A DNA stretch of 39,824 bases. Source: Anaerolineae bacterium. Its GTDB lineage: Bacteria; Chloroflexota; Anaerolineae; B4-G1. A program made the translations under genes and the position numbers. The stretch is taken from NCBI GenBank assembly GCA_026418995.1, contig JAOAAG010000237.1, positions 1 to 39,824 on the forward strand, given 5' to 3'. Below, in pieces: positions 7,876 to 16,022 of the stretch. Each line of letters starts with the position of its first letter. The stretch's first letter is position 1. The notes under the pieces are model-generated. The model saw only the letters and a list, made by a program, of their open reading frames with translations, made no database searches and was not told the DNA's origin.

Positions 7876-7904
7876 TTGATGGTCACTTCCGAAGTGACCG
7901 TCAA
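7876..7904. repeat. Palindrome TTGATGGTCACTTC-C-GAAGTGACCGTCAA
   Basis: A 14-bp stem (one T-G wobble) around a single C, centred at 7890. It belongs to a family of GGTCAC...GTGACC palindromes also seen at 11886, 19740 and 21149. It lies between the DUF59 gene and the preferred moeA start at 7921, so it may be an operator, an mRNA hairpin or a REP-like repeat. Confidence 0.6.
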
Positions 7905-7920
7905 CTGGGCGCATGGAGTG

Positions 7921-9171
7921 ATGAACGTGGAGGTTGAGCCTTATCCGATGCTGAGCGTGGAAGAGGCCCTGGCGCAGGTATTAGCTGCTTTTGAGCCGCT
8001 GCCGCCGGAGCGCAAACCGATTCTGGAAGCGCTGGGGCAGGTACTGGCTGAGGACATCTTTGCCGGGATGGACATCCCCCCGCTGGCTAATTCGGCGATG
8101 GATGGCTACGCTGTACGCTGCGCAGACACCGCTGAAGCTTCGCCTGAGCATCCCTGCCGCCTCCGTGTCGTGGCAGACCTGGCCGCGGGCTATGTTCTTA
8201 ACGAACCGCTGCAGCCAGGGACTGCCGTGCGCATTATGACGGGGGCCCCCGTGCCCCCCGGCGCCGAGGCGGTAATTCCTTTCGAGGAAATTGAGCGCGA
8301 CGGAGAGGAGATTCTCGTCTCCAGACCCTATCCCTACCACAAAAACATTCGCGCCGCCGGTGAGGATGTTCGTGCCGGGCAGAAGGTACTGCCACGGGGC
8401 ACCGTCCTGCGTCCCCAGGAGATCGGCATGCTCGCCGCGCTGGGGCGAGCGGAGGCGCTGGTACACCGGCGCCCGCGCGTGGCGATTCTCTCCACCGGCG
8501 ACGAGGTGATCGCAGTGGACGCTCCCTGGCAGCCGGGCAAAATCCGCGACGCCAACTCATACTCCAACGCCGCACAGGTGCTGCGCTACGGGGGCGTGCC
8601 GCTCTGCCTGGGCATCGCCCGCGACGACATAGCCGACCTGACGGCGAAAATCCGCACCGGCCTGGAGCAGGGCGCCGACCTGTTCCTCACCTCTGGCGGG
8701 GTCTCGGTGGGCGATTTCGACGTGGTAAAGCAGGTACTGGCTGCCGAGGGTGAGATGGCTTTCTGGCAGGTGCGTATGAAGCCGGGCAAGCCGCTGGCCT
8801 TCGGCCATATCCGGGGAGTGCCGCTCCTGGGCCTGCCGGGCAATCCCGTCTCGGCGATGATCGCCTTCGAGCTGTTTGCCCGCCCGGCCATTCTCAAAAT
8901 GCTGGGCAAGACCCAACTGGAAAAACCCACGGTGGAGGCGGTGCTGCTCGACGAAATCAAGCGCAAGGACAACCGCCGCCATTATCTGCGCGTGAGCCTG
9001 GAGGAGAGGGACGGCCGGTATCATGCGCGGCTGACCGGCGACCAAGGTTCGGGCATCCTGCTCTCGATGGTACTGGCGCAGGGACTGGCGATCATCCCGG
9101 AGGATGTGGACCATCTGCCTGCTGGCTCTCGCGTGCAGGTAATGATGCTCGATTGGCCGGAGCGGGGTTAG
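7921..9171 (+). CDS. moeA: Molybdopterin molybdenumtransferase MoeA
   Basis: This protein inserts molybdate, or in AOR-containing anaerobes plausibly tungstate, into adenylated molybdopterin. From the start chosen at 7921 it is 416 aa, the usual MoeA length. Signatures include SAMDGYAV (about residue 60), TGAPVPPGAEAVIPFEE (about 108), the MoCF-domain TSGGVSVGDFDVVK (about 258-271), MKPGKPLAFG and GLPGNPVSAMIAFELF (about 302-317). A C-terminal domain IV follows. The ORF could begin at 7876, but that would put the palindrome 7876-7904 inside the coding region and add an atypical N-terminus. The cofactor need in this window is explained by the AOR at 28598. The lipoate cluster follows 45 bases later. 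Confidence 0.95.
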   Translation: MNVEVEPYPMLSVEEALAQVLAAFEPLPPERKPILEALGQVLAEDIFAGMDIPPLANSAMDGYAVRCADTAEASPEHPCRLRVVADLAAGYVLNEPLQPGTAVRIMTGAPVPPGAEAVIPFEEIERDGEEILVSRPYPYHKNIRAAGEDVRAGQKVLPRGTVLRPQEIGMLAALGRAEALVHRRPRVAILSTGDEVIAVDAPWQPGKIRDANSYSNAAQVLRYGGVPLCLGIARDDIADLTAKIRTGLEQGADLFLTSGGVSVGDFDVVKQVLAAEGEMAFWQVRMKPGKPLAFGHIRGVPLLGLPGNPVSAMIAFELFARPAILKMLGKTQLEKPTVEAVLLDEIKRKDNRRHYLRVSLEERDGRYHARLTGDQGSGILLSMVLAQGLAIIPEDVDHLPAGSRVQVMMLDWPERG

Positions 9172-9215
9172 GGTTCGGGGTTGGGGACCGGAGGTTCGGG
9201 TCCGGAGGTACATCG

Positions 9216-10814
9216 TTGAGCGAGAAGTGGCGGTTACTGGATACCGGGCCGCGTCCTGCGGCAGAAAACATGGCTCTTGACGAGGTTGTGCTTACGGCGC
9301 GCAGTCGTAACGCGGTGCCGAACACGTTACGTTTCCTCCAGTTTTACCCCCGCTGTACCCTGGTCGGCTACCATCAGGCTGTGGAGCAGGAAATCCGCGT
9401 CTCCTATTGCCAGGAGCACGGCATTGAAATCAACCGGCGGCTCACCGGCGGGGGCGCGCTATTCTGGGACGAGACCCAGTTGGGGTGGGAAATTTTCGCC
9501 TCTAGAGACGATCCCCGTTTCCTCTGCTCTGCCGAGCTACTCTACGAGCGACTGTGCCAGGGCGCGATCAAGGGGCTGGAGAAGCTGGGAGTGCGCGCAG
9601 CGTTCCGCCCCAAGAATGATATCGAAGTGCACGGCCGCAAAATTTCCGGCACCGGTGGGACCAGTATGGAAGGCGCCTTTATGTTCCAGGGCACCCTGTT
9701 GGTGGACTTCGATGTGGATACGATGCTCCGTGCATTGCGTATCCCCACCGAGAAACTGAAGGATAAGGAGATTGCATCGGTGAGGGAGCGGGTTACCTGC
9801 CTGGCGTGGGAGCTGGGCGCGGCGCCCCCTCTACCTCAGATCAAAGCTGCGCTGGTAGCTGGCTTCTCGGAGGTGCTGGGTGTAGAGTTCGAGCAGGCGC
9901 CTTTGACTCCCCTGGAGCAGGAACTGCTGACGAGCCGCCTCCCCTACTTTCGCTCCGAGGAGTGGGTCTACGGCATACGCCGTCCGCTGCTCCACCGTGA
10001 CGAACTGCGGGCGCTCTACAAAAGCCCCGGGGGGCTGATTCGCATCTCGCTGGTGGTGGATAGGCAGGCACGCCGCATCCGTGAGGCGTTCATCACCGGC
10101 GATTTCTTCGCCTACCCCCGCCGCGCCATCCTCGACCTGGAGGCACGGCTCAAGGGAGCCCCCGCCGCAATCGGGGCCGTGGGCCGCATCGTCGAGGAGT
10201 TCTTCGCTAATGAAGAGCTCGAAATGCCCGGCGTCTCCACAGCCGACATGGTGCGCACCCTGCGCGAGGCCCTGGAGAAAAGCACCTACACCCGTTACGG
10301 CATCCGCCCGGATGAGGTGAACTACGTCTTCTCAGTGGTCGAGCCGCTGGCGGAGATCATGGAGCGGCGGCTCGCTCCTGGTCACCGGAACGGACCGCTG
10401 CCCCTCCTCCTTCCGTACTGCGCCAAACTCACCTCGTGCGCCTACCGCTACCGGGAAGGCTGCACTTTGTGCGGTGGATGTTCCATCGGCGCAGCCTTTG
10501 AACTCGCCGAACGATACGGTTTGATACCGATTTCCATCCAGAACTACGAGCACCTTGAGGCGACGCTGGAGCGCCTCAAAGCCTCAGGCCACCCTGCCTT
10601 CATCGGAAGCTGCTGCGAGCCGTTCTATGCCAAACATCGGGATGACTTTGAACGCATCGGATTGCCCGGCATCCTGGTGGATGTAGATAGCTCCACCTGC
10701 TACGACCTGGGCCGTGAACAGGACGCCTACGCCGGCCGGTTCGACAATCAAACATATCTGAAACTGGACCTGCTGGAACGGATTCTGGCGCGGGTCTCCT
10801 CCGCTGCACAGTGA
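9216..10814 (+). CDS. Lipoate-protein ligase A fused to a DUF116 domain
   Basis: The N-terminal half is a biotin/lipoate ligase fold: RRLTGGGALFWDE (about residue 74), the lipoyl-AMP Lys motif PKNDIEVHGRKISG (about 131-144), then an accessory domain to about 370. The C-terminal part (about 400-525) is DUF116: PYCAKLTSCAYR, CTLCGGCSIG, SCCEPFY and DVDSSTCYDLG supply many cysteines and suggest metal or Fe-S binding. I chose TTG at 9216 because GGAGG lies 7 bases before it; the longer ORF from 9153 overlaps moeA and gives a Gly-rich unlikely start. The gene is one base before the LipT-like gene. Its role is probably ligation of octanoate or lipoate to an acceptor protein for the LipS pair. Confidence 0.88.
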   Translation: MSEKWRLLDTGPRPAAENMALDEVVLTARSRNAVPNTLRFLQFYPRCTLVGYHQAVEQEIRVSYCQEHGIEINRRLTGGGALFWDETQLGWEIFASRDDPRFLCSAELLYERLCQGAIKGLEKLGVRAAFRPKNDIEVHGRKISGTGGTSMEGAFMFQGTLLVDFDVDTMLRALRIPTEKLKDKEIASVRERVTCLAWELGAAPPLPQIKAALVAGFSEVLGVEFEQAPLTPLEQELLTSRLPYFRSEEWVYGIRRPLLHRDELRALYKSPGGLIRISLVVDRQARRIREAFITGDFFAYPRRAILDLEARLKGAPAAIGAVGRIVEEFFANEELEMPGVSTADMVRTLREALEKSTYTRYGIRPDEVNYVFSVVEPLAEIMERRLAPGHRNGPLPLLLPYCAKLTSCAYRYREGCTLCGGCSIGAAFELAERYGLIPISIQNYEHLEATLERLKASGHPAFIGSCCEPFYAKHRDDFERIGLPGILVDVDSSTCYDLGREQDAYAGRFDNQTYLKLDLLERILARVSSAAQ

Positions 10815-10815
10815 G

Positions 10816-11907
10816 ATGCGGACTCAGGTAGATGTACTGGTGATCGGAGCCGGACCCGCCGGGAGCAGCGCCGCACGCGCTGCTGCCTCTGGTGGGCTGC
10901 GCGTACTGCTGGTCGAGCGCCGGCCTACCGTGGGGCTCCCGGTACAGTGTGCGGAGTACGTGCCGGCCCAGCTTGTGCACTACATCTCTATCCCGGAGCG
11001 CTGCATCGCCCGCCGTGTCCGTGCGATGCACACGCACCTGCCCGATGGCCAGGTCGTGGAAACGCCCGCGTGCGGCTATATGCTCGACCGCGCGCTGTTC
11101 GACAGGGCGCTTGCTGTAGCCGCCTGCCAGGCCGGCGCCGAGCTGTGGACGGCAGCACCGGCCGTAACGGTGCTCCCGGGGGAAAATCTGGCGTATGTGA
11201 GGAGAGGCGGGAGGCTCGAGGAGGTGGGGTATCGCATCCTCATCGGAGCGGATGGCCCGCGCTCCCTGGTGGGGAAGCGCATCGGGCAGGTCAACGCGGA
11301 GTTTGTCCACGCCGTACAGGTAGAAGTAGCGCTGAACGGAGGGCGCGATCACACTGAGGTCTACTTCGATTCCGTTTACCGGGGGGGCTATGGCTGGTTC
11401 TTCCCCAAGGAGAACACGGCCAACGTCGGTGTGGGGGTCAACTGCGGCATGGGAGGTGAGCCACGTCGGGCGCTCGCCCATCTGCTGGAGCGTCTGAACC
11501 TCGGATCGGCGGCCATTGTAGGGCACACCGCTGGCCTCATCCCGGTCGGCGGGGTGGTGGGCCAGATGCGGGTGGGCAATGTGCTGCTGGCCGGGGACGC
11601 GGCAGGACACACCCACCCTATCACCGGCGCGGGCGTCTTCGCCGCTGTCGTGGGGGGGATACTGGCAGGGGAGATGAGCGTCAAGGCGCTCAGGAACGGC
11701 GATCTGGAGCTGCTGGAGGAGTATGAGAGAGAGTGGTCGGCCTTTATGGGAGGGCCGCTGAGGCATGCCCTGAGCAAGCGGTGTTACCGGGACGAGCGCT
11801 GGAGTGACCACCCGGTCGCGTTAAGCCGTCTGATCCGGGAGACATGGGTGGCCTTTCCAGACTATGCGAGACGCACACCAAGTGAGGTGACTCACCCGTG
11901 CAGGTGA
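10816..11907 (+). CDS. lipT: LipT-like FAD flavoprotein (geranylgeranyl reductase family)
   Basis: This 363-aa FAD-dependent oxidoreductase has VIGAGPAGSSAA near residue 10 (dinucleotide binding), GADGPRS (about 147) and the second FAD motif GDAAGHTHPITGAG (about 258). By family alone it would be called geranylgeranyl reductase-like. Its position between a lipoate ligase and two radical SAM proteins matches LipT of the LipS1/LipS2 lipoate assembly pathway, where it is proposed to supply electrons. The ATG follows the ligase stop by one base (TGAGATG), so translation is probably coupled. The CDS ends inside a degenerate copy of the GGTCAC palindrome. Confidence 0.82.
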   Translation: MRTQVDVLVIGAGPAGSSAARAAASGGLRVLLVERRPTVGLPVQCAEYVPAQLVHYISIPERCIARRVRAMHTHLPDGQVVETPACGYMLDRALFDRALAVAACQAGAELWTAAPAVTVLPGENLAYVRRGGRLEEVGYRILIGADGPRSLVGKRIGQVNAEFVHAVQVEVALNGGRDHTEVYFDSVYRGGYGWFFPKENTANVGVGVNCGMGGEPRRALAHLLERLNLGSAAIVGHTAGLIPVGGVVGQMRVGNVLLAGDAAGHTHPITGAGVFAAVVGGILAGEMSVKALRNGDLELLEEYEREWSAFMGGPLRHALSKRCYRDERWSDHPVALSRLIRETWVAFPDYARRTPSEVTHPCR

Positions 11908-11915
11908 TCGTCATC
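11886..11915. repeat. Degenerate copy of the GGTCAC palindrome
   Basis: GGTGACTCACCCGTGCAGGTG followed by ATCGTCATC is an imperfect version of the palindrome best seen at 7876 and 21149. It overlaps the stop codon of the lipT-like gene and precedes the Shine-Dalgarno of the next gene. Confidence 0.4.
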
Positions 11916-11933
11916 TGATGTCACGGAGGCACT

Positions 11934-12956
11934 ATGGAAAGTCCTGAGTACGTACAGATCAGCCTGGCGGCTGCGATGGCGCTGGGCTACCGTCCGGCGA
12001 TGTTTCGCCGCAACTCTTATCTGACCGGGCTCAACCTGCTGGTGACGTATCCGGAGGGTTGCGCAGCCCGCTGTGCGTTCTGTGGCCTCAATCATCAGCG
12101 GCGTATCGAGCCGGAAAAGCGCACGTTTATCCGGGTGGACTGGCCTACCTATCCCCTGGATGACGTGATTGCCCGCCTTAACCGCAACGGACACGCATTG
12201 CGCCGTGTCTGCGTGGGCATGATCACTCACCGCCGCGCCTTCGACGACACGGTCGCGATCATCCGCCGCTTCCACGACGCATCCGACCGCCCTATCTCGG
12301 CGCTCATTTCCCCCACGCTACTCGGCGATCTGTCGCGCCTGGCGGAGATCAGGGAGGCCGGTGCAGATATGATCGGCATCGCCATAGACGCCGCCACGCC
12401 GGAGCTGTTCGAGCGCTACCGTGGCCGTGGCGTCCGGGGGCCGCATCGCTGGGCGCACTACTGGGCCGCCGTGGAAGAGGCTGTCCGTGTGATGGGGCCC
12501 TACAAGGTAGGCGTGCACCTGATTGTTGGCCTGGGTGAGACCGAAGAGCAGATGATCGCCACCATTCAGCGCGCGCACGACATGGGGGCCCACACCCATC
12601 TCTTCTCTTTCTTTCCTGAAGCTGGTACTCCGATGGAGCACCATCCGCAGCCGACCTTTGGGCATTACCGGAGGGTGCAACTGGCACGCTACATCATCAA
12701 CAAGGGCTACGGTCGCTATGAGGGGATGCGCTTTAACGCCGCTGGTCAGGTGATAGACTTTGGGCTGGAGACCGAGGAGTTGATCCAGTACGGTGAGCCT
12801 TTTATGACCTCCGGCTGTCCTGGCCCGGATGGCAAAGTGGCCTGCAACCGTCCATTTGGCAACGAGAGGCCAGGCCAGCCCATTCGTAACTACGCCTTTG
12901 AGCCAGAGCCAGAAGACGTGGAGCTGGCTCGCTACCAGTTGCGCGACTACGCCTGA
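11934..12956 (+). CDS. Radical SAM protein, first member of a LipS1/LipS2-type lipoyl synthase pair
   Basis: This 340-aa protein carries the radical SAM cluster motif CAARCAFCG (about residues 43-51), TIM-barrel elements and an AGADMIGIAIDAATPELFERYRG segment typical of biotin synthase/LipS relatives. Cysteines near the C-terminus (TSGCPGPDGKVACNRPFGNERPG, split here as GCPGPDG and ACNRPF) could bind an auxiliary Fe-S cluster, which lipoyl synthases need as sulfur donor. It is preceded by CGGAGGCACT and overlaps the next radical SAM gene by one base (TGATG). In Thermococcus kodakarensis two such proteins together insert the two sulfurs of lipoyl. I cannot decide which of the pair is LipS1 and which LipS2. 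Confidence 0.82.
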   Translation: MESPEYVQISLAAAMALGYRPAMFRRNSYLTGLNLLVTYPEGCAARCAFCGLNHQRRIEPEKRTFIRVDWPTYPLDDVIARLNRNGHALRRVCVGMITHRRAFDDTVAIIRRFHDASDRPISALISPTLLGDLSRLAEIREAGADMIGIAIDAATPELFERYRGRGVRGPHRWAHYWAAVEEAVRVMGPYKVGVHLIVGLGETEEQMIATIQRAHDMGAHTHLFSFFPEAGTPMEHHPQPTFGHYRRVQLARYIINKGYGRYEGMRFNAAGQVIDFGLETEELIQYGEPFMTSGCPGPDGKVACNRPFGNERPGQPIRNYAFEPEPEDVELARYQLRDYA

Positions 12957-13963
12957 TGTCCCCGCGACCCCATCTGGCGCCAGGCGCCTCTGGCGAGGCG
13001 AAACGCCTCTTCAACCTTCCCTGGCCGGAGCTACAGGGAGCGGCCTGGACGGTGCGTCATGCGTACCATCCGCCAGAGCTGCGCTTCGCCGTGCCGGGGG
13101 GCAAAAGGTACGCCACCGAACATTATCGCAACACCCCTTGGCGCTTTGCCAGCATCAGCCTGACCGGGCGACATTGTGATTTGCAGTGCGAACACTGCCG
13201 GGGGCGTATGCTGGCGACGATGCTACCTGCCCTCACTCCCGAGATGCTGGTGCTTCAAGCAGAGCGGCTGCTCGAGCGGGGATGTGCCGGCGTGCTTATC
13301 AGCGGCGGCTGCAACCTCGACGGCGCGGTGCCGATCAAACCGTACCTCTCCGCTATCGCTCGCGTCAGGAGCATGGGGCTGCGCACCATCGTCCATACCG
13401 GCCTGCTGGACCGGGAGACGGCGGAGGGGCTGAAAAACGCGGGTGTGGATCAGGTGCTGCTGGACGTCGTGGGGGACGAAGAGACCATACAACAGGTGCT
13501 CCATCTCACTCATTCGCCTGCTGAGTACGAGGCGACGCTGGCGTTAGCCCGCGCAGCGGGGTTATCGGTTGCACCACATGTGATCGTCGGCCTGCATTGC
13601 GGGGAACTGCGCGGGGAATTGGCTGCGCTGGAGATCATCCGCCGTACAGGAGCTGATGTGGTCGTGATAGTGGTGTTACGCCCGCTGCCGCACACGCCGC
13701 TGGCGCAGGCGCCTGTAATGGCTCCCGACACAGTGGGGCGGCTGGTAGCGGTGGCGCGGCTCCTGTTCCCGGCTGTACCGGTGACCTTGGGCTGCGCCAG
13801 GCCGGCCGGGCCGCTCAAGGCAGAAATGGAGCGGCTGGCAGTACTGGCTGGTATCAACGGCCTGGCCTACCCCGACCCGGCCACTGTAGAGCTGGCCGCA
13901 GGTCTGGGGTTGCGTACCTCATTCGTCGAGAGCTGCTGCACCCTTGCCGTCACCTCCCAGTAG
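12956..13963 (+). CDS. Radical SAM protein, second member of a LipS1/LipS2-type lipoyl synthase pair
   Basis: This 335-aa protein has the radical SAM motif CDLQCEHCRG (about residues 74-83), then SGGCNLDGAVPI (about 116-127), a GVDQVLLDVVGDEETI barrel segment, GCARPAG (about 281) and ESCCTL at the C-terminus. The extra cysteines outside the CxxxCxxC motif are candidates for an auxiliary cluster. It is translationally coupled to the upstream radical SAM gene through TGATG. Its 3' end overlaps the opposing rsmA gene by 45 bases. Together with the ligase and LipT-like gene it completes a four-gene lipoate assembly cluster; no acceptor protein (GcvH, E2 or LbpA) is in the window. Confidence 0.82.
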   Translation: MSPRPHLAPGASGEAKRLFNLPWPELQGAAWTVRHAYHPPELRFAVPGGKRYATEHYRNTPWRFASISLTGRHCDLQCEHCRGRMLATMLPALTPEMLVLQAERLLERGCAGVLISGGCNLDGAVPIKPYLSAIARVRSMGLRTIVHTGLLDRETAEGLKNAGVDQVLLDVVGDEETIQQVLHLTHSPAEYEATLALARAAGLSVAPHVIVGLHCGELRGELAALEIIRRTGADVVVIVVLRPLPHTPLAQAPVMAPDTVGRLVAVARLLFPAVPVTLGCARPAGPLKAEMERLAVLAGINGLAYPDPATVELAAGLGLRTSFVESCCTLAVTSQ

Positions 13964-14845
13964 GGACGTGGCGCCGCTGCGCCCTCCCTGCAGCGCGCTG
14001 ACCACGGTCGCCCATTCCTGGAGCGAGAGCGACTGCGCCCGCCTGCTGGGATCCACCCCTGCCTCTCTCAGCCTGAGGGCTACATCGTCAGGAGACAGTC
14101 CGAGGCCGGCGGCCAGCGCATTATGGAGTTGCTTGCGGCGCTGGGAGAAACCAGCCCGCACGACACGGAAAAAGGCCTCCGTATCTGCTACCTGGACGGG
14201 GGGAGTGGCATGTGGCACAATGCGCACCACAGCCGATTCCACCTCCGGCGGCGGGTAGAAACTCCCGGGCTTGATACGGAAGAGTAGCCGTGGCTCTCCA
14301 TATAACTGGACGCTCACCGACAGCAGACTCATCTCGCCAGGGGCAGCGATGAGACGCTGGGCTACCTCGCGCTGCACCGTGACCACAATGGATGCGGGGC
14401 GTGGACTTGCCTCCAGCAGATGACGGAGCACAGCCGAGGTGATATAGTAGGGGAGGTTCGCGACCACTTTGTAGCCGGATGCATATCCCCTGGAAGCTTG
14501 CAGGGCCAGCGCAGCCGGGTCAAGCGTCAGGATATCCCCCTGAACCAGCGTGATATTGGTAAAATTTTTCAATACGCTCTGGAGAATGGGAAAAAAGCGC
14601 TGGTCCAGCTCGACGGCCACCACATGGCCGGCCCGACGGGCCAGGAGGCTGGTCAGCGTTCCCGGCCCGGCCCCGATTTCCAGCACCACATCCTCGTCGG
14701 TTAACGCAGCGGCTTCGACAATGCGCTCGAGGATGGTCTGGTCCACGAGAAAATTCTGGCCCAGCCCCTTATCTGGCCGCAACCCCCATCTGGCCAGCAG
14801 CTCGCGCACGTCAAAGTCCCCCGGCATCTTTTTACCATCCACCAT
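13919..14845 (-). CDS. rsmA: 16S rRNA (adenine1518-N6/adenine1519-N6)-dimethyltransferase RsmA (KsgA)
   Basis: This enzyme dimethylates two adjacent adenines near the 3' end of 16S rRNA. The N-terminal hallmark KGLGQNFLVD, SAM motif I EIGAGPGTLT, QGDILTLD and the catalytic NLPYYITS are all present, followed by FYPPPEVESAVV and the C-terminal helical domain (FSQRRKQLHNAL). I prefer the ATG at 14845 (308 aa) or 14827 (302 aa) over 14899, because the latter adds an atypical tail and lies right at the terminator of the upstream superoxide reductase gene. The gene is convergent with, and overlaps by 45 bp, the last lipoate-cluster gene. Confidence 0.96.
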   Translation of the reverse strand: MVDGKKMPGDFDVRELLARWGLRPDKGLGQNFLVDQTILERIVEAAALTDEDVVLEIGAGPGTLTSLLARRAGHVVAVELDQRFFPILQSVLKNFTNITLVQGDILTLDPAALALQASRGYASGYKVVANLPYYITSAVLRHLLEASPRPASIVVTVQREVAQRLIAAPGEMSLLSVSVQLYGEPRLLFRIKPGSFYPPPEVESAVVRIVPHATPPVQVADTEAFFRVVRAGFSQRRKQLHNALAAGLGLSPDDVALRLREAGVDPSRRAQSLSLQEWATVVSALQGGRSGATSLLGGDGKGAAALDE

Positions 14846-14897
14846 AACACAGGATACTGGAGGCCAGACCGTTTTACCTCTCGCAGCCGTGCAGGCC

Positions 14898-14935
14898 AAA
14901 AATAAGCAGGGTACCCCCGGGGGAGGTACCCTGCT
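14898..14935 (-). terminator. Rho-independent terminator of the oxygen-defence operon
   Basis: AGCAGGGTACC and GGTACCCTGCT form a perfect 11-bp inverted repeat (14905-14935) with a GC-rich centre. On the minus strand the hairpin is followed by TTATTTTT. It lies 18 bases after the stop of the superoxide reductase gene. Confidence 0.85.
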
Positions 14936-14953
14936 GTGGCCTCAAGGCAGCAC

Positions 14954-15349
14954 TTACCCGGTCACACGAATCTCCTTGCTACTCTCCCACAAGCCGTGGA
15001 TATTGCAGTAAGCCAGGGCATAGAGTGTGCCGGGCCTGTCCACCTTCATCCAGGCCGTGACCGCGTGATGGGTGTACACCGGACCCTGATTGGGGCCGGC
15101 GACCGACTCCCCATGCGCGTTGAACTCGAAATGGCCGACATCATAGGTGAACTTGTCGCCCTCGGGGTGGAAATAGAGCGTGATCCAGCGGATATGATGC
15201 TCGGTCGTGTTAGGATGGGCGATCTCCTTACCCAACCCCACCTTCACCTCGAATGTCTCGCCAGCCTTCACCTCATCAGGGCACTCGATGACTGGCACGT
15301 GCTTCTCTTTTTTCCAATCGGCTTCCTGAATCCTGTCTCCCAGTCTCAT
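14954..15349 (-). CDS. Superoxide reductase, 1Fe (neelaredoxin/class II type)
   Basis: This 131-aa protein reduces superoxide to hydrogen peroxide without releasing oxygen. The active-site Fe(His4Cys) ligands are visible: KEKHVPVIE (with the conserved Glu-Lys-His), HPNTTEHHIRW and the C-terminal CNIHGLWE with Cys and His. It lacks the N-terminal desulforedoxin Cys4 domain, so it is the single-iron type. GGAGGTGAAGG directly precedes the ATG. It is the last gene of the operon, before a strong terminator. The electron donor is probably the rubredoxin at 18550. Confidence 0.94.
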   Translation of the reverse strand: MRLGDRIQEADWKKEKHVPVIECPDEVKAGETFEVKVGLGKEIAHPNTTEHHIRWITLYFHPEGDKFTYDVGHFEFNAHGESVAGPNQGPVYTHHAVTAWMKVDRPGTLYALAYCNIHGLWESSKEIRVTG

Positions 15350-15424
15350 CCTTCACCTCCCAAAGTGTGAACTCAACTAACGCACTCACCTCTCCCACGT
15401 CAAGAGGCTGCGGGAGCTTCGTTG

Positions 15425-15928
15425 CTATCTCACCTCAAAGAACTTTTCCTGCGGTGCATTACAAATGGGACATCGTTCCGGAGCTTCCCGCTCGGCGATG
15501 TACCCGCATACCTGGCAGACATAGTAGCTGTTGGTTTCGCCGCGCAGCATAGCAGCCAGTGCCCGCTTATAGAGCAGGGCATGCCCCTCTTCCACGTCTC
15601 GCGCCTGGCTGAAAGTCAGGGCTGCTGCACGTTCGCCCTCCTCTTCCGCCTCGCGGATGAACTGCGGGTAGTAGACCTGATTGACGGTGGTCTCACGCTC
15701 AAAGGAAGCACGCAGGTTCTCCTCGGTGCTCTTGACCACGGCCTCGCCCAGCAGACGGAGGTGGCGCTCAGCATGCACACCCTCAGCCGCAGCAACGGCG
15801 CGAAACAACGCGGCGATCTCTGGATAACCCTCTGCATCGGCTTGGCGTGCGAAGGCCTGCAAACGGTAGTGGGCCTTCGCCTCACCCACGAAAGCAGCAT
15901 AGAGATTGCGCAGGGTCTTTTCCCCCAT
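15425..15928 (-). CDS. rbr: Rubrerythrin (second copy)
   Basis: This 167-aa protein is a ferritin-like diiron domain (about residues 1-130) with EAKAHYR and EGVHAERHLR ligand motifs, then a C-terminal rubredoxin-like Fe(Cys4) domain, CQVCGY and CPICNA. It reduces hydrogen peroxide to water with electrons from rubredoxin. It differs clearly from the rubrerythrin at 16792 (FxGEAKAHYR against FAGESQAHMKY), so this is not a recent duplication. No strong Shine-Dalgarno is seen. A GC-rich hairpin lies in the gap to the preceding peroxiredoxin gene. Confidence 0.93.
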   Translation of the reverse strand: MGEKTLRNLYAAFVGEAKAHYRLQAFARQADAEGYPEIAALFRAVAAAEGVHAERHLRLLGEAVVKSTEENLRASFERETTVNQVYYPQFIREAEEEGERAAALTFSQARDVEEGHALLYKRALAAMLRGETNSYYVCQVCGYIAEREAPERCPICNAPQEKFFEVR

Positions 15929-15961
15929 ACAGGCAAAAGGCCACTTCTACAGGATAGGTAG

Positions 15962-15990
15962 GAGCCGCACCGCCGCAGGCAGTGCGGCTC
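15962..15990. repeat. GC-rich hairpin between peroxiredoxin and rubrerythrin genes
   Basis: GAGCCGCAC pairs with GTGCGGCTC (9 bp) around an 11-base loop. No U-run follows on either strand, so it is more likely an mRNA stabiliser or processing site than a terminator. Confidence 0.5.
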
Positions 15991-15999
15991 AAATCACCA

Positions 16000-16014
16000 G
16001 TTAGCCCGCCCTGA
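16000..16014. repeat. Left arm of 15-bp inverted repeat flanking the selenoperoxiredoxin gene
   Basis: GTTAGCCCGCCCTGA here reappears as its exact reverse complement at 16770-16784, on the other side of the peroxiredoxin gene. Confidence 0.7.
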
Positions 16015-16022
16015 TCACACCG

